64,000 bases of DNA from CBDFLA01 sp965248915 (lineage in GTDB: Bacteria > Pseudomonadota > Alphaproteobacteria > M2410), in contig OZ252216.1 in assembly GCA_965248915.1 (NCBI GenBank), forward strand, positions 2,542,001-2,606,000. Direction: 5' to 3'. Below, piece by piece: positions 27,775-37,361 of the stretch. Every line of letters starts with the position of its first letter. The first letter of the stretch is position 1. Made by a program: the position numbers and the translations under genes. The notes beneath the pieces are model-generated. The model was given only the letters and a program-made list of their open reading frames with translations, ran no database searches and had not been told where the DNA came from.

Positions 27775-28884
27775 ATGACAAAGCTGCGTTTCCTCGCGGT
27801 CGCCGGTCTGGCGGCATTACTAGGCTTTTACACCATCTATTGGTTCGTCATGGCTGCCCAAATCAAACAGGAATTGGCCGCCTGGGTAGAAGACCAAGCC
27901 CAAGAAGGAACCGTGGTTACCTACGACAGCGTCGCGGTATCAGGTTTTCCGTTCTCCCTCACAGCGTCTGTCATTGAACCTGATATATTTGTGAAAGAAG
28001 GCGATCGCGAACCCCATTGGCACGGCGAACGCCTCACCGCAAAAGCGCGCCCCTACTCCCTTCGTGAGATTGATATTGAATTCGAAGGTGAGCAAACCAT
28101 TTGGTTTCTTGACGAGCTGGCAGGGGATCTAGAACCTGCCCAAGAAGTCATGATGGTGTTTGAGGGTGCATCAATGACCATGTCTCTCAAGCTCGGCAAC
28201 GGCAAAATCGAACTAGCCAACATCGACTTGCAAGAATTGGAAGTTTCATCACAGAAAACACAAGCAGATCAGATTTCGTTCAATCCTTTTCCCGACAATA
28301 TGATCGTCGAACAAGTGCGAATTCATTCTCGGGTCAGCCAAGCGCCGCCGGAAGCTTCTGGTAATTTCGCGCACGACTTCACACTCCAGATCGAAAACCT
28401 TGCCACAGATCAAGATCCACCAAATGGGTTTTCCAACGAGGTCAAACACATCGAGATCGACATCACCAGAACAAGTGACAAGATGGTAGGTTTCCACAAC
28501 GGAAGTCTCAAAGTGGAGCGGCAAAAAACATCAAGCGACGCAAAAGACGTCGCAATACGCAAAGCGCGGCTTGAGTGGGAGCCAATCATCATTGATCTAT
28601 CCGGCGACCTGAAGGCACCACCGAGCCACGACTTCTCAGGCAAGGCCCTTCTCGCCATTAAGGGCCATCGCGATCTTATTCGCGTACTCACCGAAGAAGG
28701 TGAAATCTCCTCCCTGGCCGCAGTTCTGAGTGGCGCATTGGCAGGAGCATTGGAAATGTTGGGAACAGCCAACGAGGACGGAACAATAGAGATCCCTCTC
28801 AACATTGATGACGGCGAAGTGAAGTTCTTGTTCCTGCCCCTCACCGATCTTGATGAACTGCGAAATGCAGCGAGGCAATCCTAG
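27775..28884 (+). CDS. DUF2125 envelope protein
   Basis: 369 residues. An N-terminal hydrophobic segment (about 5-27) anchors the protein or acts as a signal; the following WVEDQAQEGTVVTYDSVAVSGFPFSLTASV is the hallmark of DUF2125, a family almost confined to alphaproteobacteria and with no known function. The rest is beta-rich with short repeats and probably resides in the periplasm. Its stop overlaps the end of the convergent prephenate dehydrogenase gene by four bases. Confidence 0.9.
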   Translation: MTKLRFLAVAGLAALLGFYTIYWFVMAAQIKQELAAWVEDQAQEGTVVTYDSVAVSGFPFSLTASVIEPDIFVKEGDREPHWHGERLTAKARPYSLREIDIEFEGEQTIWFLDELAGDLEPAQEVMMVFEGASMTMSLKLGNGKIELANIDLQELEVSSQKTQADQISFNPFPDNMIVEQVRIHSRVSQAPPEASGNFAHDFTLQIENLATDQDPPNGFSNEVKHIEIDITRTSDKMVGFHNGSLKVERQKTSSDAKDVAIRKARLEWEPIIIDLSGDLKAPPSHDFSGKALLAIKGHRDLIRVLTEEGEISSLAAVLSGALAGALEMLGTANEDGTIEIPLNIDDGEVKFLFLPLTDLDELRNAARQS

Positions 28885-29849
28885 TTTTCTTCTGCTGGAT
28901 CGCCCCCATCGCCTTGCCCATGCGGGCGGCCAAAGTCGGCCTCCGGTGTTTCTTGTCCGGCTTCAACAACCCCACTGCGAATTTCGCGGGTCCGGGTGAA
29001 GAGATTGAACAAAGCATCCCCGTCGTCCCAGCGGATCGCACGCTGCAGCGCTGTTAGATCCTCGCTGAACCGCCCAAGCATCTCCAACACCGCGTCTTTG
29101 TTGTTCAAGAATACATCACGCCACATGGTCGGGTCTGAAGAGGCAATACGGGTAAAATCTCGAAACCCACCGGCTGAGTATTTAACAACTTCAGACCGCG
29201 TCACGGTTTCAAGATCGGCCGCCGTTCCAACAATGTTGTAGGCAATCAAATGCGGCACATGACTTGTAATCGCCAACACCAAATCATGGTGCCCTGCATC
29301 CATAATCTCAACGTCGCTGCCCAAGGCTGTCCAAAACTCTCTCAGTTTTTCGGTCGCCGCAGGATCGACGCCATCCGTTGGCGTTAAGATGCACCATCGC
29401 CCTTCGAACAATTCTGCAAAGCCAGACCGCGGTCCACTCTCTTCCGTTCCGGCAATTGGGTGACCTGGAATGAAATGAACGCCCTTGGGTAAGTGGGGCA
29501 CAACATCGCGAAGCACCGACCCTTTAACAGAGCCAACATCAGTGACGATGGCGCCTCGCCTCAATGCGGGTCCAATCTCTTCAGCCAGTTTCCCGAGCAC
29601 ACCCACCGGCGCGCAGAGCACCACGAGATCCGCCCCTTCAACCGCGGCTTTGGCCGTGTCGAAAATCTGATCGGCCAATCCAAGCTCTTGCGCCACCTCA
29701 CGTGTTTCAGGAGACCGCGCAGAGCCCGTAATTCTTGCAGCCAAGCTCTTGGCTCGAATGCCATGCGACAACGAAGACCCAATGAGGCCAAGGCCGATCA
29801 ATGCCACTTGGTCAAACATCGGGTTTTGTTCGGTGTCGGTCTTTGCCAC
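28881..29849 (-). CDS. tyrC: Prephenate/arogenate dehydrogenase family protein
   Basis: About 322 residues. Oxidatively decarboxylates prephenate or arogenate on the way to tyrosine. The NAD(P)-binding motif VALIGLGLIGSSL is near residues 15-27; LVVLCAPVGV follows the Rossmann fold; GHPIAGTEESGPRSG contains the catalytic His; GHHDLVLAITSHVPHLIAY is another family block. Possible starts are TTG 29858, GTG 29849 and ATG 29819; AGGG eight bases before the GTG favours it. It follows hisC after five bases. The stop overlaps the DUF2125 gene on the other strand. Confidence 0.92.
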   Translation of the reverse strand: MAKTDTEQNPMFDQVALIGLGLIGSSLSHGIRAKSLAARITGSARSPETREVAQELGLADQIFDTAKAAVEGADLVVLCAPVGVLGKLAEEIGPALRRGAIVTDVGSVKGSVLRDVVPHLPKGVHFIPGHPIAGTEESGPRSGFAELFEGRWCILTPTDGVDPAATEKLREFWTALGSDVEIMDAGHHDLVLAITSHVPHLIAYNIVGTAADLETVTRSEVVKYSAGGFRDFTRIASSDPTMWRDVFLNNKDAVLEMLGRFSEDLTALQRAIRWDDGDALFNLFTRTREIRSGVVEAGQETPEADFGRPHGQGDGGDPAEEN

Positions 29850-29854
29850 GTCGA

Positions 29855-30964
29855 TCAACCCTGCGACTCGACGAACTCGGCCAACGCGTCAACCACCCGC
29901 CGATTGTCCTCTTCGAGCCCAATGGTCAAGCGTAAGCAGTGCTCAAGCCCAGGCGCGGAATTAGCCCGAAGGATGAGGCCTTTTTGTTGCAGGAAGCGAT
30001 CTGCATCAGTGGCAGACTTACCGGCGGCCTTGGGAAAGTGAATGAGAACAAAGTTGCCGACACTGGGTGTGATTTCAAGCCCAAGCCCACCAAGCTGTTG
30101 TTCCAGCCAACGGAGCCATCGGTCATTGTGTGCGATGGCCTTTTTGACGTGATCTTGGTCAGACAAGGCGGCAACGCCGGCCATTTGTGCAGGGGCCGTG
30201 GTATTGAACGGACCGCGCACACGGTTCAAGACATCAGCAACATGTTGCGGACAGTAAGCCCAACCAAGGCGAACCGCCGCCAATCCGTAGATCTTTGAAA
30301 ACGTCCGCGTCATCACCACATTGTCAAATTCACGCACCAATTCCTGACCGCCAATGTAGTCCGGTTGATGGACATATTCGGCATAAGCCGCATCGAGCAC
30401 CAAAAGGACGTGCGAAGGAAGTCCCGCATGAAGGCGACGAATTTCCTCTTCGGGAACATAAGTGCCCGTTGGATTGTTGGGGTTCGCGAGAAACACAATG
30501 CGGGTTTTGTCCGTAACAGCCGCGAGTATGGCATCAACATCTGCCCGGTAATTTCTCTCAGCAATCGGGACTTGCGTGGCTCCGTTCGCCTGGGTCACCA
30601 AACGATAGACGATGAAGGAATGATCCGTGAAGATCACTTCATCACCCTCTCCGATATAGGCATGTCCTATGAGCTGTAACACTTCATCGGATCCAGCCCC
30701 ACACACAATGCACTCAGGCTCCAACCCGTACTGTTTTGCAATCGCCGCACGCAGATCATGTGCACTGCCGTCGGGATATCGCTCAAGAGCGTCCGATGCC
30801 GCTCCATACGCTTTGATTGCATCAGGGCTCGCCCCAAGCGGTGATTCATTTGAGGAGAGTTTTACCGGGTGTTCGACCCCCTCAACGGTCGCCGAACCAC
30901 CAACATAAGGTTTGATCCCCATAATGCCTGGCCGAGGCTCAGGCCGATCAGCCGATACCGTCAT
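29855..30964 (-). CDS. hisC: Histidinol-phosphate/aromatic aminotransferase
   Basis: 369 residues from the ATG at 30964, which has GAGGGTGAG before it; the longer frame overlaps the preceding gene. A fold-type I PLP enzyme: VKLSSNESPLGASP, FLANPNNPTGTY, VLDAAYAEY, the Schiff-base lysine in TRTFSKIYGLAAVRLGW (K224), and the closing NFVLIHFP. HisC converts imidazole-acetol phosphate to histidinol phosphate; lying between chorismate mutase and prephenate dehydrogenase, it may also transaminate prephenate or 4-hydroxyphenylpyruvate, as reported for similar clusters. Whether a second hisC exists elsewhere is unknown. Confidence 0.93.
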   Translation of the reverse strand: MTVSADRPEPRPGIMGIKPYVGGSATVEGVEHPVKLSSNESPLGASPDAIKAYGAASDALERYPDGSAHDLRAAIAKQYGLEPECIVCGAGSDEVLQLIGHAYIGEGDEVIFTDHSFIVYRLVTQANGATQVPIAERNYRADVDAILAAVTDKTRIVFLANPNNPTGTYVPEEEIRRLHAGLPSHVLLVLDAAYAEYVHQPDYIGGQELVREFDNVVMTRTFSKIYGLAAVRLGWAYCPQHVADVLNRVRGPFNTTAPAQMAGVAALSDQDHVKKAIAHNDRWLRWLEQQLGGLGLEITPSVGNFVLIHFPKAAGKSATDADRFLQQKGLILRANSAPGLEHCLRLTIGLEEDNRRVVDALAEFVESQG

Positions 30965-30992
30965 CTGCTCACCCTCTACTTTTTCATTGTTC

Positions 30993-31901
30993 TTATGTGC
31001 AGGAAATCGGGTTGGAATAGGCGCCAACGGAACGTAGCGCGACAACCGGACCATCCGTCTCAAGCACACGGTCGAATTGAACTTGGTCAACCGGTACATA
31101 GACCTTCGACTTCAGTAAGATCAAGTCCTGTGAAGGGTCATCTGAGCGCGGCGCGCGGTCAACCACTTCCAAACCCAGCCCGATCAATCCGATTTGAGCG
31201 ATAATGTCGTTCGCATCAGCACCTTTGGCCGACGTTGCCACAAAGACAGAAGTATCATCCCCGCTCGAAGCCGGATCCATGCAACCAATCGTGAAGGCAG
31301 CCGGATAATCCGGCGCTTCTGGGTCATTTGCGAGAATGGGCAGACGCGATACGATTCTGGGGCCACCGAGATCATTCATACCGTCAAGAGTAAGAAGGTA
31401 GGGCCACCATCGGTCTTCATCGCCTCCCTCTTGTGTGGGTAAAATACCGATAACCCCGGGGCGCGTGACCACTGCTTCCAGGGCCTCATGAGCGCTTGAG
31501 TAGATTTCCAGCGTGGTCGCCGCGCCATAATATGCCCTCGCCAAATCGCGCCAATCATACGGGCGATCGACGTCGTGCCCGGCGCAAAGAGCAATTTCGA
31601 GAGGCCCCTGTAACCGCGTCTTCGCATTGATGAGTTCCCGCCACAATTGAGCAATCACGTGAAATGGAAGCTCACCTCTATGACGCTGTTTCAAGCGACG
31701 CATTATTTGCGCCTCCCGCTCCGGACGCATCGCCAGACTTGGCACCAGAAGTTCACCTTCAGCCAATTCACGCGCCGCATTCTTGACCCGCGCGACACCG
31801 TGGACGATTTCCGTCCTTTGCATCAGCAGATCATGAATCTTATCGTCGATCTCATCGATTTGCTTTCGCAGAAGATCCAGATTTTTGGCTTCATCGTTCA
31901 T
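30993..31901 (-). CDS. Chorismate mutase with prephenate-dehydratase-like C-terminal part
   Basis: 302 residues from the ATG at 31901. Residues 5-98 are an AroQ chorismate mutase: LRKQIDEIDDKIHDLLMQR, then RPEREAQIMRRLKQRHRGELP and LWRELINAKTRLQ, with the expected Arg, Lys and Glu contacts. The remainder (PLEIALCAGHDVDRPYDWRDLARAYYG and SAHEALEAVVTRPGVIGILPTQE) resembles a prephenate dehydratase-like domain, but the T-R-F catalytic triad of PheA is not seen, so this half is probably regulatory or inactive. First gene of the aromatic operon; hisC follows 28 bases later. The promoter must lie in the 151-base gap shared with metX. Confidence 0.88.
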   Translation of the reverse strand: MNDEAKNLDLLRKQIDEIDDKIHDLLMQRTEIVHGVARVKNAARELAEGELLVPSLAMRPEREAQIMRRLKQRHRGELPFHVIAQLWRELINAKTRLQGPLEIALCAGHDVDRPYDWRDLARAYYGAATTLEIYSSAHEALEAVVTRPGVIGILPTQEGGDEDRWWPYLLTLDGMNDLGGPRIVSRLPILANDPEAPDYPAAFTIGCMDPASSGDDTSVFVATSAKGADANDIIAQIGLIGLGLEVVDRAPRSDDPSQDLILLKSKVYVPVDQVQFDRVLETDGPVVALRSVGAYSNPISCT

Positions 31902-32052
31902 GTAGCTACTCTCTGTGAAGGGCGCGAACCTTGACCTCACAACTTACACGCCCAAACCATGTGGGGCAAAAACAAAGAAATGATTGACGTGTAACACAAC
32001 GAAACGTAGCAATGTCGACCCACATTAACCTTTTTTGGCACCGCGACATCCC

Positions 32053-33237
32053 ATGACCAAGCAAAACCACACCGAGAGCGAGGTCGACCTCAACACCATT
32101 CGCACAGGAACAATTGCGTTGCACGGTCCTTTGCCTCTCGATAGCGGCGGTCAATTGCAAGAAGTCATTATTGCCTATGAATGCCATGGCAAACTGAATC
32201 AAGAGAAATCGAACGCCATACTCATTTGTCATGCTTTGACCATGGACCAACATGTTGCTGGGGAGCACCCGGTGACAGGCAAGGCAGGTTGGTGGAGTGA
32301 CCTGATCGGTCCAGGAAGACCCATCGACACGGATCGGTACTTTGTCATTTGCACAAACGTATTGGGTGGGTGCCAAGGAACAACAGGACCACAAGAGGTA
32401 AACCCTGACACCAATCACCCTTATGGAATCACGTTCCCTGTTATCACCATCGCCGATATGGTGCGCGCCCAAGCCATGGTGTTCGACCAAGTGGGTATTG
32501 AATCACTTTTCGCCGTCATTGGCGGATCAATGGGTGGCATGCAGGTTTTGCAGTGGGCAACAGCCTACCCGGAGCGGGTTTTCTCCGCCATCCCCATTGC
32601 AGCTTCCGCAAGACACTCAGCGCAAAACATTGCCTTTCACGAAGTTGGCAGACAAGCCATTACGGCTGATCCAGATTGGCGGTCAGGCAACTACCTTGCT
32701 GAAAATGTTCAACCTACCAAGGGGCTTGCAGTCGCGCGCATGACTGCCCACATCACCTATCTGTCAGAATTGGCACTGCACAACAAATTTGGTCGCAATT
32801 TGCAGGACCGAGAGAAGATCGGATTTGGATTCGACGCCGACTTTCAGGTTGAAAGCTACTTGCGCCATCAGGGCATTACTTTCGTTGATCGCTTCGACGC
32901 AAACTCATATCTCTACCTGACCCGCGCCATGGATTATTTTGATCTGGCCGGAGACCACAACGGCAATTTGGCGAAAGCCTTTGCAGAAACCAAGACGCGA
33001 TTTTGCATCGTTTCGTTTACCAGCGATTGGCTCTTCCCGACAAGCGAGTCCAAGGAATTGGTGCGTTCTCTAAATGCAGTAGCCGCCAATGTGAGTTTTG
33101 TAGAGATAGATACCGACAAAGGTCATGACGCCTTTCTCCTTCACGAACCAGAAATGTATGCAACCATTACAGGCTTCCTAGCCTCCGCCGCCGATGCCCG
33201 GGGCCTTCGTCAGAAAAGCGACGGGGAAACCTCATGA
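32053..33237 (+). CDS. metX: Homoserine O-acetyltransferase (MetX)
   Basis: 394 residues from the ATG at 32053. An alpha/beta-hydrolase-fold acyltransferase that activates homoserine for methionine synthesis. Motifs: LSYECHG-like [25 protein letters not shown], the nucleophile elbow [12 protein letters not shown] (Ser159), [12 protein letters not shown] with the acid, and [11 protein letters not shown] with the catalytic His near 357. Acetyl- versus succinyl-CoA use cannot be settled by eye. It overlaps metW by four bases. No SAM riboswitch could be recognised in the short leader. Confidence 0.95.
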   Translation: MTKQNHTESEVDLNTIRTGTIALHGPLPLDSGGQLQEVIIAYECHGKLNQEKSNAILICHALTMDQHVAGEHPVTGKAGWWSDLIGPGRPIDTDRYFVICTNVLGGCQGTTGPQEVNPDTNHPYGITFPVITIADMVRAQAMVFDQVGIESLFAVIGGSMGGMQVLQWATAYPERVFSAIPIAASARHSAQNIAFHEVGRQAITADPDWRSGNYLAENVQPTKGLAVARMTAHITYLSELALHNKFGRNLQDREKIGFGFDADFQVESYLRHQGITFVDRFDANSYLYLTRAMDYFDLAGDHNGNLAKAFAETKTRFCIVSFTSDWLFPTSESKELVRSLNAVAANVSFVEIDTDKGHDAFLLHEPEMYATITGFLASAADARGLRQKSDGETS

Positions 33238-33860
33238 ACACTGAAACAAAAGGCGGTTCATTGCGCTCGGATTTGCTCGCAATCGCCAACCTCATTGAAA
33301 GCAATTCACGTGTCTTGGATGTAGGCTGCGGAAACGGCGAATTGCTCTCGCATCTGCAGCGCACCAAGAAGGTTGATGCCCGGGGTATGGAACTCTCTCA
33401 AACCGGCGTCAACGCCTGCGTTGCCAAAGGATTGTCCGTTGTCCAAGGAGATGCAGACACCGATCTCATAGACTATCCAAGCAATGCGTTCGGAACCGTG
33501 GTTTTGAGCCAAACCTTACAAGCCACCAAGGATCCCAAAGGCGTCTTGACCGAACTAATGCGCATTGGACAAAGTATCATTGTGTCTTTTCCAAACTTCG
33601 GCAATTGGCGCGTCAGATTGGATCTTTTGTTTCGGGGTCGGATGCCTGTAACCTCGTCATTGAGTGAAAGCTGGTACCGAACGCCGAACATCCATTTGTG
33701 TACCGTGCGAGACTTTCTGGACTTGTGCGAAACACTGAACGCGACATTGGTCGAAGCCTACTCACTCTCAACCGACGGTCGTATCAGACCCATCCACGGC
33801 TCTCTCAAGCGAGCAAACCTCGTGAGCGAACAAGTAATCTTCATGATCAAGGGTGACTGA
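33234..33860 (+). CDS. metW: Methionine biosynthesis protein MetW
   Basis: 208 residues. A methyltransferase-like protein that acts with MetX in methionine synthesis in many proteobacteria. [17 protein letters not shown] is the SAM-binding motif [27 protein letters not shown] and [16 protein letters not shown] are nearly diagnostic of MetW. The ATG lies in the metX stop (ATGA), giving a coupled pair. Confidence 0.96.
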   Translation: MNTETKGGSLRSDLLAIANLIESNSRVLDVGCGNGELLSHLQRTKKVDARGMELSQTGVNACVAKGLSVVQGDADTDLIDYPSNAFGTVVLSQTLQATKDPKGVLTELMRIGQSIIVSFPNFGNWRVRLDLLFRGRMPVTSSLSESWYRTPNIHLCTVRDFLDLCETLNATLVEAYSLSTDGRIRPIHGSLKRANLVSEQVIFMIKGD

Positions 33861-33869
33861 AATTGCCCA

Positions 33870-34607
33870 TCAAATTTTCGATCGCCGCGCGGGAGAAGGG
33901 CTAAGACTTGGCAGAGGACTCAGTCGCGCCTTCGTCTTTTGCTCATCTGCAAGCGCATAGATCCGCTTTGTGGCCTCCGCGATGAGGACACCCCCTTGCT
34001 GCGGCCAAACCCTCCGACCTGCACTCTCCCAAGCCATCGCACTTCGAATGAGAAAGCGTTTTGAGAAGGGGGGGAAATACAAAGCCCGGGCACTCTGCTC
34101 CAAAGAGAATTGATGACGCCGCAAGAGATTGATCAATTGGGTTTTCGAGAACGGCCGCCCATGCCCATAGGGGGTCCGATCCGCGCGCGACCAAAGGCTG
34201 AGCCGATTGGGCACAATCACCATGAGCCGTCCACCTGGCGCAAGCACGCGCCAAATCTCCGTCATCATCGCAGCCATCGCTTCAGATGATTCAACAGCAT
34301 GCACCAGCAAAACCCGGTCCACGCAGGCATCGCCCAAGGGAAGCTGTAAATCTTCCACAAGGCAGGACAAATTATTGGCTCCAGCTGGCCAGTGCACCAC
34401 CCCTTGTCCACCCGGCATGAAATTGAGCACTCTGGCTGCTTCTCCTCGATATGCCGATAGAAAAGGGGATACGTATCCCAGACCAAGCAGGTCGGATCCT
34501 TTGAGATCTGGCCAAATGAGGCGCATCTGTGTGCGAATGACACGCGCGGCCATACGCCCGAGTGAGCTCCCATAAAACTCTCGTAAATCAACCACATCCC
34601 AGTGCAT
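33870..34607 (-). CDS. SAM-dependent methyltransferase beside gloB
   Basis: 245 residues. The N-terminal MHWDVVDLREFYGSSLGRMAARVIR, then VLLVHAVESSEAMAAMMTEIWRVLAPGGRLMVIVPNRLSLWSRAD, is the pattern of a class I methyltransferase group that lies next to gloB in many alphaproteobacteria. Motif I is degenerate (DLLGLGYVSPFLSAYRG). The C-terminus is Ser- and Pro-rich. The substrate is unknown. It converges with metW nine bases away and diverges from gloB, with a shared 103-base promoter gap. Confidence 0.88.
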   Translation of the reverse strand: MHWDVVDLREFYGSSLGRMAARVIRTQMRLIWPDLKGSDLLGLGYVSPFLSAYRGEAARVLNFMPGGQGVVHWPAGANNLSCLVEDLQLPLGDACVDRVLLVHAVESSEAMAAMMTEIWRVLAPGGRLMVIVPNRLSLWSRADRTPYGHGRPFSKTQLINLLRRHQFSLEQSARALYFPPFSKRFLIRSAMAWESAGRRVWPQQGGVLIAEATKRIYALADEQKTKARLSPLPSLSPSPARRSKI

Positions 34608-34710
34608 CGTCGTGAAACGCTCCGAACAGCTGACAAGATAAGGGTGCGCACCCCTAAACGTTCCGATATATTAGCGCAAATGTCCGAATATGTGTGAAGA
34701 GAGAAGCCTT

Positions 34711-35487
34711 ATGACCAGCCAATCACTGCGCGTGCATCAATTCCCGTGTCTAAGCGACAATTATGGATTTCTCATTCATGACGAGTCCTCAGGTGCCACA
34801 GCCACCATTGACACACCGGAAGTGGCCGCAATCATGGCGGCGCTTGCGGAAACCGGCTGGTCCCTCACTCATATTCTCAATACCCATCACCACTTCGATC
34901 ATGCTGGTGGCAATCTTGAAATCAAAGGTAAAACCGGGTGTCAGATAGTTGGCCCACGCGGCGAAGCCGATGCGATCCCAGGCATTGAAGTTGCGGTTGG
35001 TGACGGCGATGTCGTCGCCTTTGGTGCCCACAAAGCAAAAGTTTTGGATGTTCCTGGGCATACCCGCGGACACATCGCTTACTGGTTCGATGAGTCGGGC
35101 GTTGCCTTTGTAGGGGACACACTCTTCGCCTTAGGCTGCGGTCGCTTGTTCGAGGGCACACCAGAACAAATGTGGACAAGCCTACAAAAACTCATGGCCA
35201 TGCCGGATGAGACGATAGTTTATTGCGCTCATGAATACACCCAATCAAATGCCGCCTTCGCATTGTCAGTTGAGCCACAGAACAAGAACCTTGTGGCACG
35301 CTCACAACAAATCGACGCTTTGCGCAACGAAGGCAAACCAACCGTGCCAACCACAATCAAACTCGAAAAAGAAACCAATCCTTTTCTGCGCCCCGACAGC
35401 AAAGATCTTCAGGAAACCATTGGTCTTCTGGGATCGTCATTAGTGGATGTCTTTGCCGAAACCAGACGTCTCAAAGACCATTTCTAG
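34711..35487 (+). CDS. gloB: Hydroxyacylglutathione hydrolase (glyoxalase II)
   Basis: 258 residues. Hydrolyses S-lactoylglutathione to lactate and glutathione. The zinc-binding THHHFDHAGGN is near residue 58; PGHTRGHIAYWF, FVGDTLFALGCGRLFEGTPEQMW and YCAHEYTQSNAAFAL supply the other His and Asp ligands and the substrate site. An ATG at 34690 is possible, but GAAGAGAGAAG directly before the ATG at 34711 decides the start. The next gene begins right at its stop. Confidence 0.96.
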   Translation: MTSQSLRVHQFPCLSDNYGFLIHDESSGATATIDTPEVAAIMAALAETGWSLTHILNTHHHFDHAGGNLEIKGKTGCQIVGPRGEADAIPGIEVAVGDGDVVAFGAHKAKVLDVPGHTRGHIAYWFDESGVAFVGDTLFALGCGRLFEGTPEQMWTSLQKLMAMPDETIVYCAHEYTQSNAAFALSVEPQNKNLVARSQQIDALRNEGKPTVPTTIKLEKETNPFLRPDSKDLQETIGLLGSSLVDVFAETRRLKDHF

Positions 35488-35910
35488 ATGACCGCCGACG
35501 AAATTATTGCCGCCCTTGACCTAAAACCTCACCCAGAAGGCGGGCACTACAATGAAACATTTCGCGATTCTGCAGGCCACGAAGGTCGCGCCCTATCAAC
35601 GGCGATCTATTACCTGCTGAAACGAGGAGAACGCTCCCATTGGCACAGGATCAATGCGGTTGAAATCTGGCATTACTACGCAGGTGATGCACTCGCATTG
35701 GAGGTCTCGGCCAAAGGGCGTTCGAAAGAAAGTCATACGCTCGGACCAGATGTCTTGGGCGGCCAGTCGCCACAAGTCATCGTTCCGGCACATGCCTGGC
35801 AACGCGCGCGTTCATTAGGGGAGTGGTCATTGGTGGGTTGCACGGTTGCGCCTGGATTTGAGTTTGACGCCTTCGAGTTGGCGCCGCCAGCGTGGGAACC
35901 AATGATCTAG
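35488..35910 (+). CDS. Cupin-domain protein, DUF985 type
   Basis: 140 residues. A single beta-barrel domain: LKPHPEGGHYNETFRD, SHWHRINAVEIWHYYAGDALAL, and VPAHAWQRARSLGEWSLVGCTVAPGFEF, the block order of DUF985 (cupin_5). The His and Glu in SHWHRINAVEIW could bind a metal. Function not established. Its ATG follows the gloB TAG without a gap, so it is expected to be translated from the same mRNA. Confidence 0.92.
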   Translation: MTADEIIAALDLKPHPEGGHYNETFRDSAGHEGRALSTAIYYLLKRGERSHWHRINAVEIWHYYAGDALALEVSAKGRSKESHTLGPDVLGGQSPQVIVPAHAWQRARSLGEWSLVGCTVAPGFEFDAFELAPPAWEPMI

Positions 35911-35916
35911 TCAGAA

Positions 35917-36360
35917 CTAAAGCCGACTGTTCAAATATTCGAACACGTCTTGGTGACCACCGTCGCCACGCGAGATCGCATATCTCAACGATCCGTCTTC
36001 CAGTCGAACACGGGTCTTCTTCCCGCCACCACATTCTACCCGTTGGAGTTTTTCGCGTAGCGCTTCAACCTTGCTTTCGTCGCGGCAGATCCGCTCAATA
36101 GCGGACAGAGCCCGGTCACATTCGCGATAAACACCCGAGGACACCCTCCCGTCTCGTGCCAGAAAAGAATCCCAACGAAGCTTCACGCTAATTCGGGTGC
36201 CGCAGATCTCGCTTGTGAATTCAGCTTCTTCAGAAAGCTTGCGGTTTTGATCTTCCATCATCTTCTCTTCGCGATACGTCGTATCAGCCGCATAGGCAGG
36301 CGCTGAAGCCATAAACAATGGCACAAGAAGAGCGACCGCCAAACGGCGCACCCCCGACAT
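35917..36360 (-). CDS. Secreted protein of unknown function
   Basis: 147 residues from the ATG at 36360, which has GAGAG upstream. A signal peptide ends at APAYAADT. The mature part has four cysteines (SEICGTRIS, YRECDRA, ERICRDE, VECGG), enough for two disulfides, and a basic helical middle (SKVEALREKLQRVE). The C-terminus (RLEDGSLRYAISRGDGGHQDVFEYLNSRL) may form a small beta domain. No family was recognised. Converges with the cupin gene. Confidence 0.75.
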   Translation of the reverse strand: MSGVRRLAVALLVPLFMASAPAYAADTTYREEKMMEDQNRKLSEEAEFTSEICGTRISVKLRWDSFLARDGRVSSGVYRECDRALSAIERICRDESKVEALREKLQRVECGGGKKTRVRLEDGSLRYAISRGDGGHQDVFEYLNSRL

Positions 36361-36516
36361 GCTTAAGCTCTCAATATTCCGGTTTGGAATCCTCATAGCA
36401 TCCCTAACGCGACCCCCGCTATGCTGAGGGGCATCCCCCAGGCAAGAAGACCCTATGGCAGGAATTTGGCAACTTTGCGGCAGGGTGACCTTATGTCATT
36501 GCCGTCAAAATTGGGT

Positions 36517-37278
36517 TTAGAGGTTATTTTCCAGAAAACAGGTAATGGAGGCCGAGGAGGGCCGTCCTTCAAGACCTTGGTCTTGCACATAGAAGATCAC
36601 AAGGTTGTCCCCTTGCAGTCCAATCTGCTTGACACCACTCACTTCGAAAGTAAGTCGACGCACACGCTCGGTCAAAATTTCTAAGCCGATCGGATCCATA
36701 GCCAATCGCTCAAGAGCCGTCACAGCATTCTCGATGGCATCGCCAAGCGTTGCATTGCCAAGACTGATCTGATCACCAGCGCCCCAATCGGCCTCATATT
36801 GCAATTCGAGACCATAAGCACCGTTAAACATCGAAAGGCGTTGATCAGCTTCCGATTGGACCTCGAGGCGACTTCGAGGCGCAAGCTCAAGCGGACGCGC
36901 CGCTTCGGTTCGGCCATATGCTGATCCTATCGTCGTCTGCGCCTCATAAACTGTCGCCCCGCCAAACGGCGTCAGACGTAAGACCGTGGCGCCGCATTCG
37001 TCTTTGAGAATGGTATTGCCGTTGGGGCCAGGCACCATCTCTAGGAGTAGAATTTCTTCCGAGTCAGCAAATTTGACCCGAGCAAGCTCGCCACGGCGAT
37101 CAAGAACAAATCCTTCTTCGCCCGCCTCACTCGAATAGTGGCCAACTCTGGTATCTTGATCGTTCTCTGTATCCTCTAACGCAGACGCACTTGCCCACGG
37201 GATCAGCACTATCATCGCTGCCCCAACGGCTGCTCCCGCCTTTTGGCGCGCAGATTTATGTCCAGACACTTTCTTCAT
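36517..37278 (-). CDS. Secreted protein, possibly DUF4908
   Basis: 253 residues. A long signal peptide with a basic start (MKKVSGHKSARQK) ends near SASALED. The mature protein is beta-rich: VLDRRGELARVKFADSEEILLLEMVPGPNGNTILKDECGATVLRLTPFGGATVY, then RSRLEVQSEADQRLSMFNGAYGLELQYEADW. The T-P-F-G-G-A-T-V-Y segment recalls DUF4908, but I am unsure. Probably periplasmic; function unknown. Same strand as the secreted-protein gene downstream and phaB upstream, with gaps of 156 and 83 bases. Confidence 0.78.
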   Translation of the reverse strand: MKKVSGHKSARQKAGAAVGAAMIVLIPWASASALEDTENDQDTRVGHYSSEAGEEGFVLDRRGELARVKFADSEEILLLEMVPGPNGNTILKDECGATVLRLTPFGGATVYEAQTTIGSAYGRTEAARPLELAPRSRLEVQSEADQRLSMFNGAYGLELQYEADWGAGDQISLGNATLGDAIENAVTALERLAMDPIGLEILTERVRRLTFEVSGVKQIGLQGDNLVIFYVQDQGLEGRPSSASITCFLENNL

Positions 37279-37361
37279 GCGGGATCCTATCTAACCCCGA
37301 CTTATGGCCAGAATGTGGTGATCAAGGGTTGAATTTCGCCCTCAACATAAGGCGTTTGGCC

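Noticed and set aside
31902..32052. A SAM-II riboswitch before metX, common in alphaproteobacteria
   Set aside because: I looked for its conserved pseudoknot sequence and found no convincing match in the short leader.
31906..32490. A 194-codon frame opposite metX
   Set aside because: Antisense to metX with no domain; it is a by-product of codon bias.
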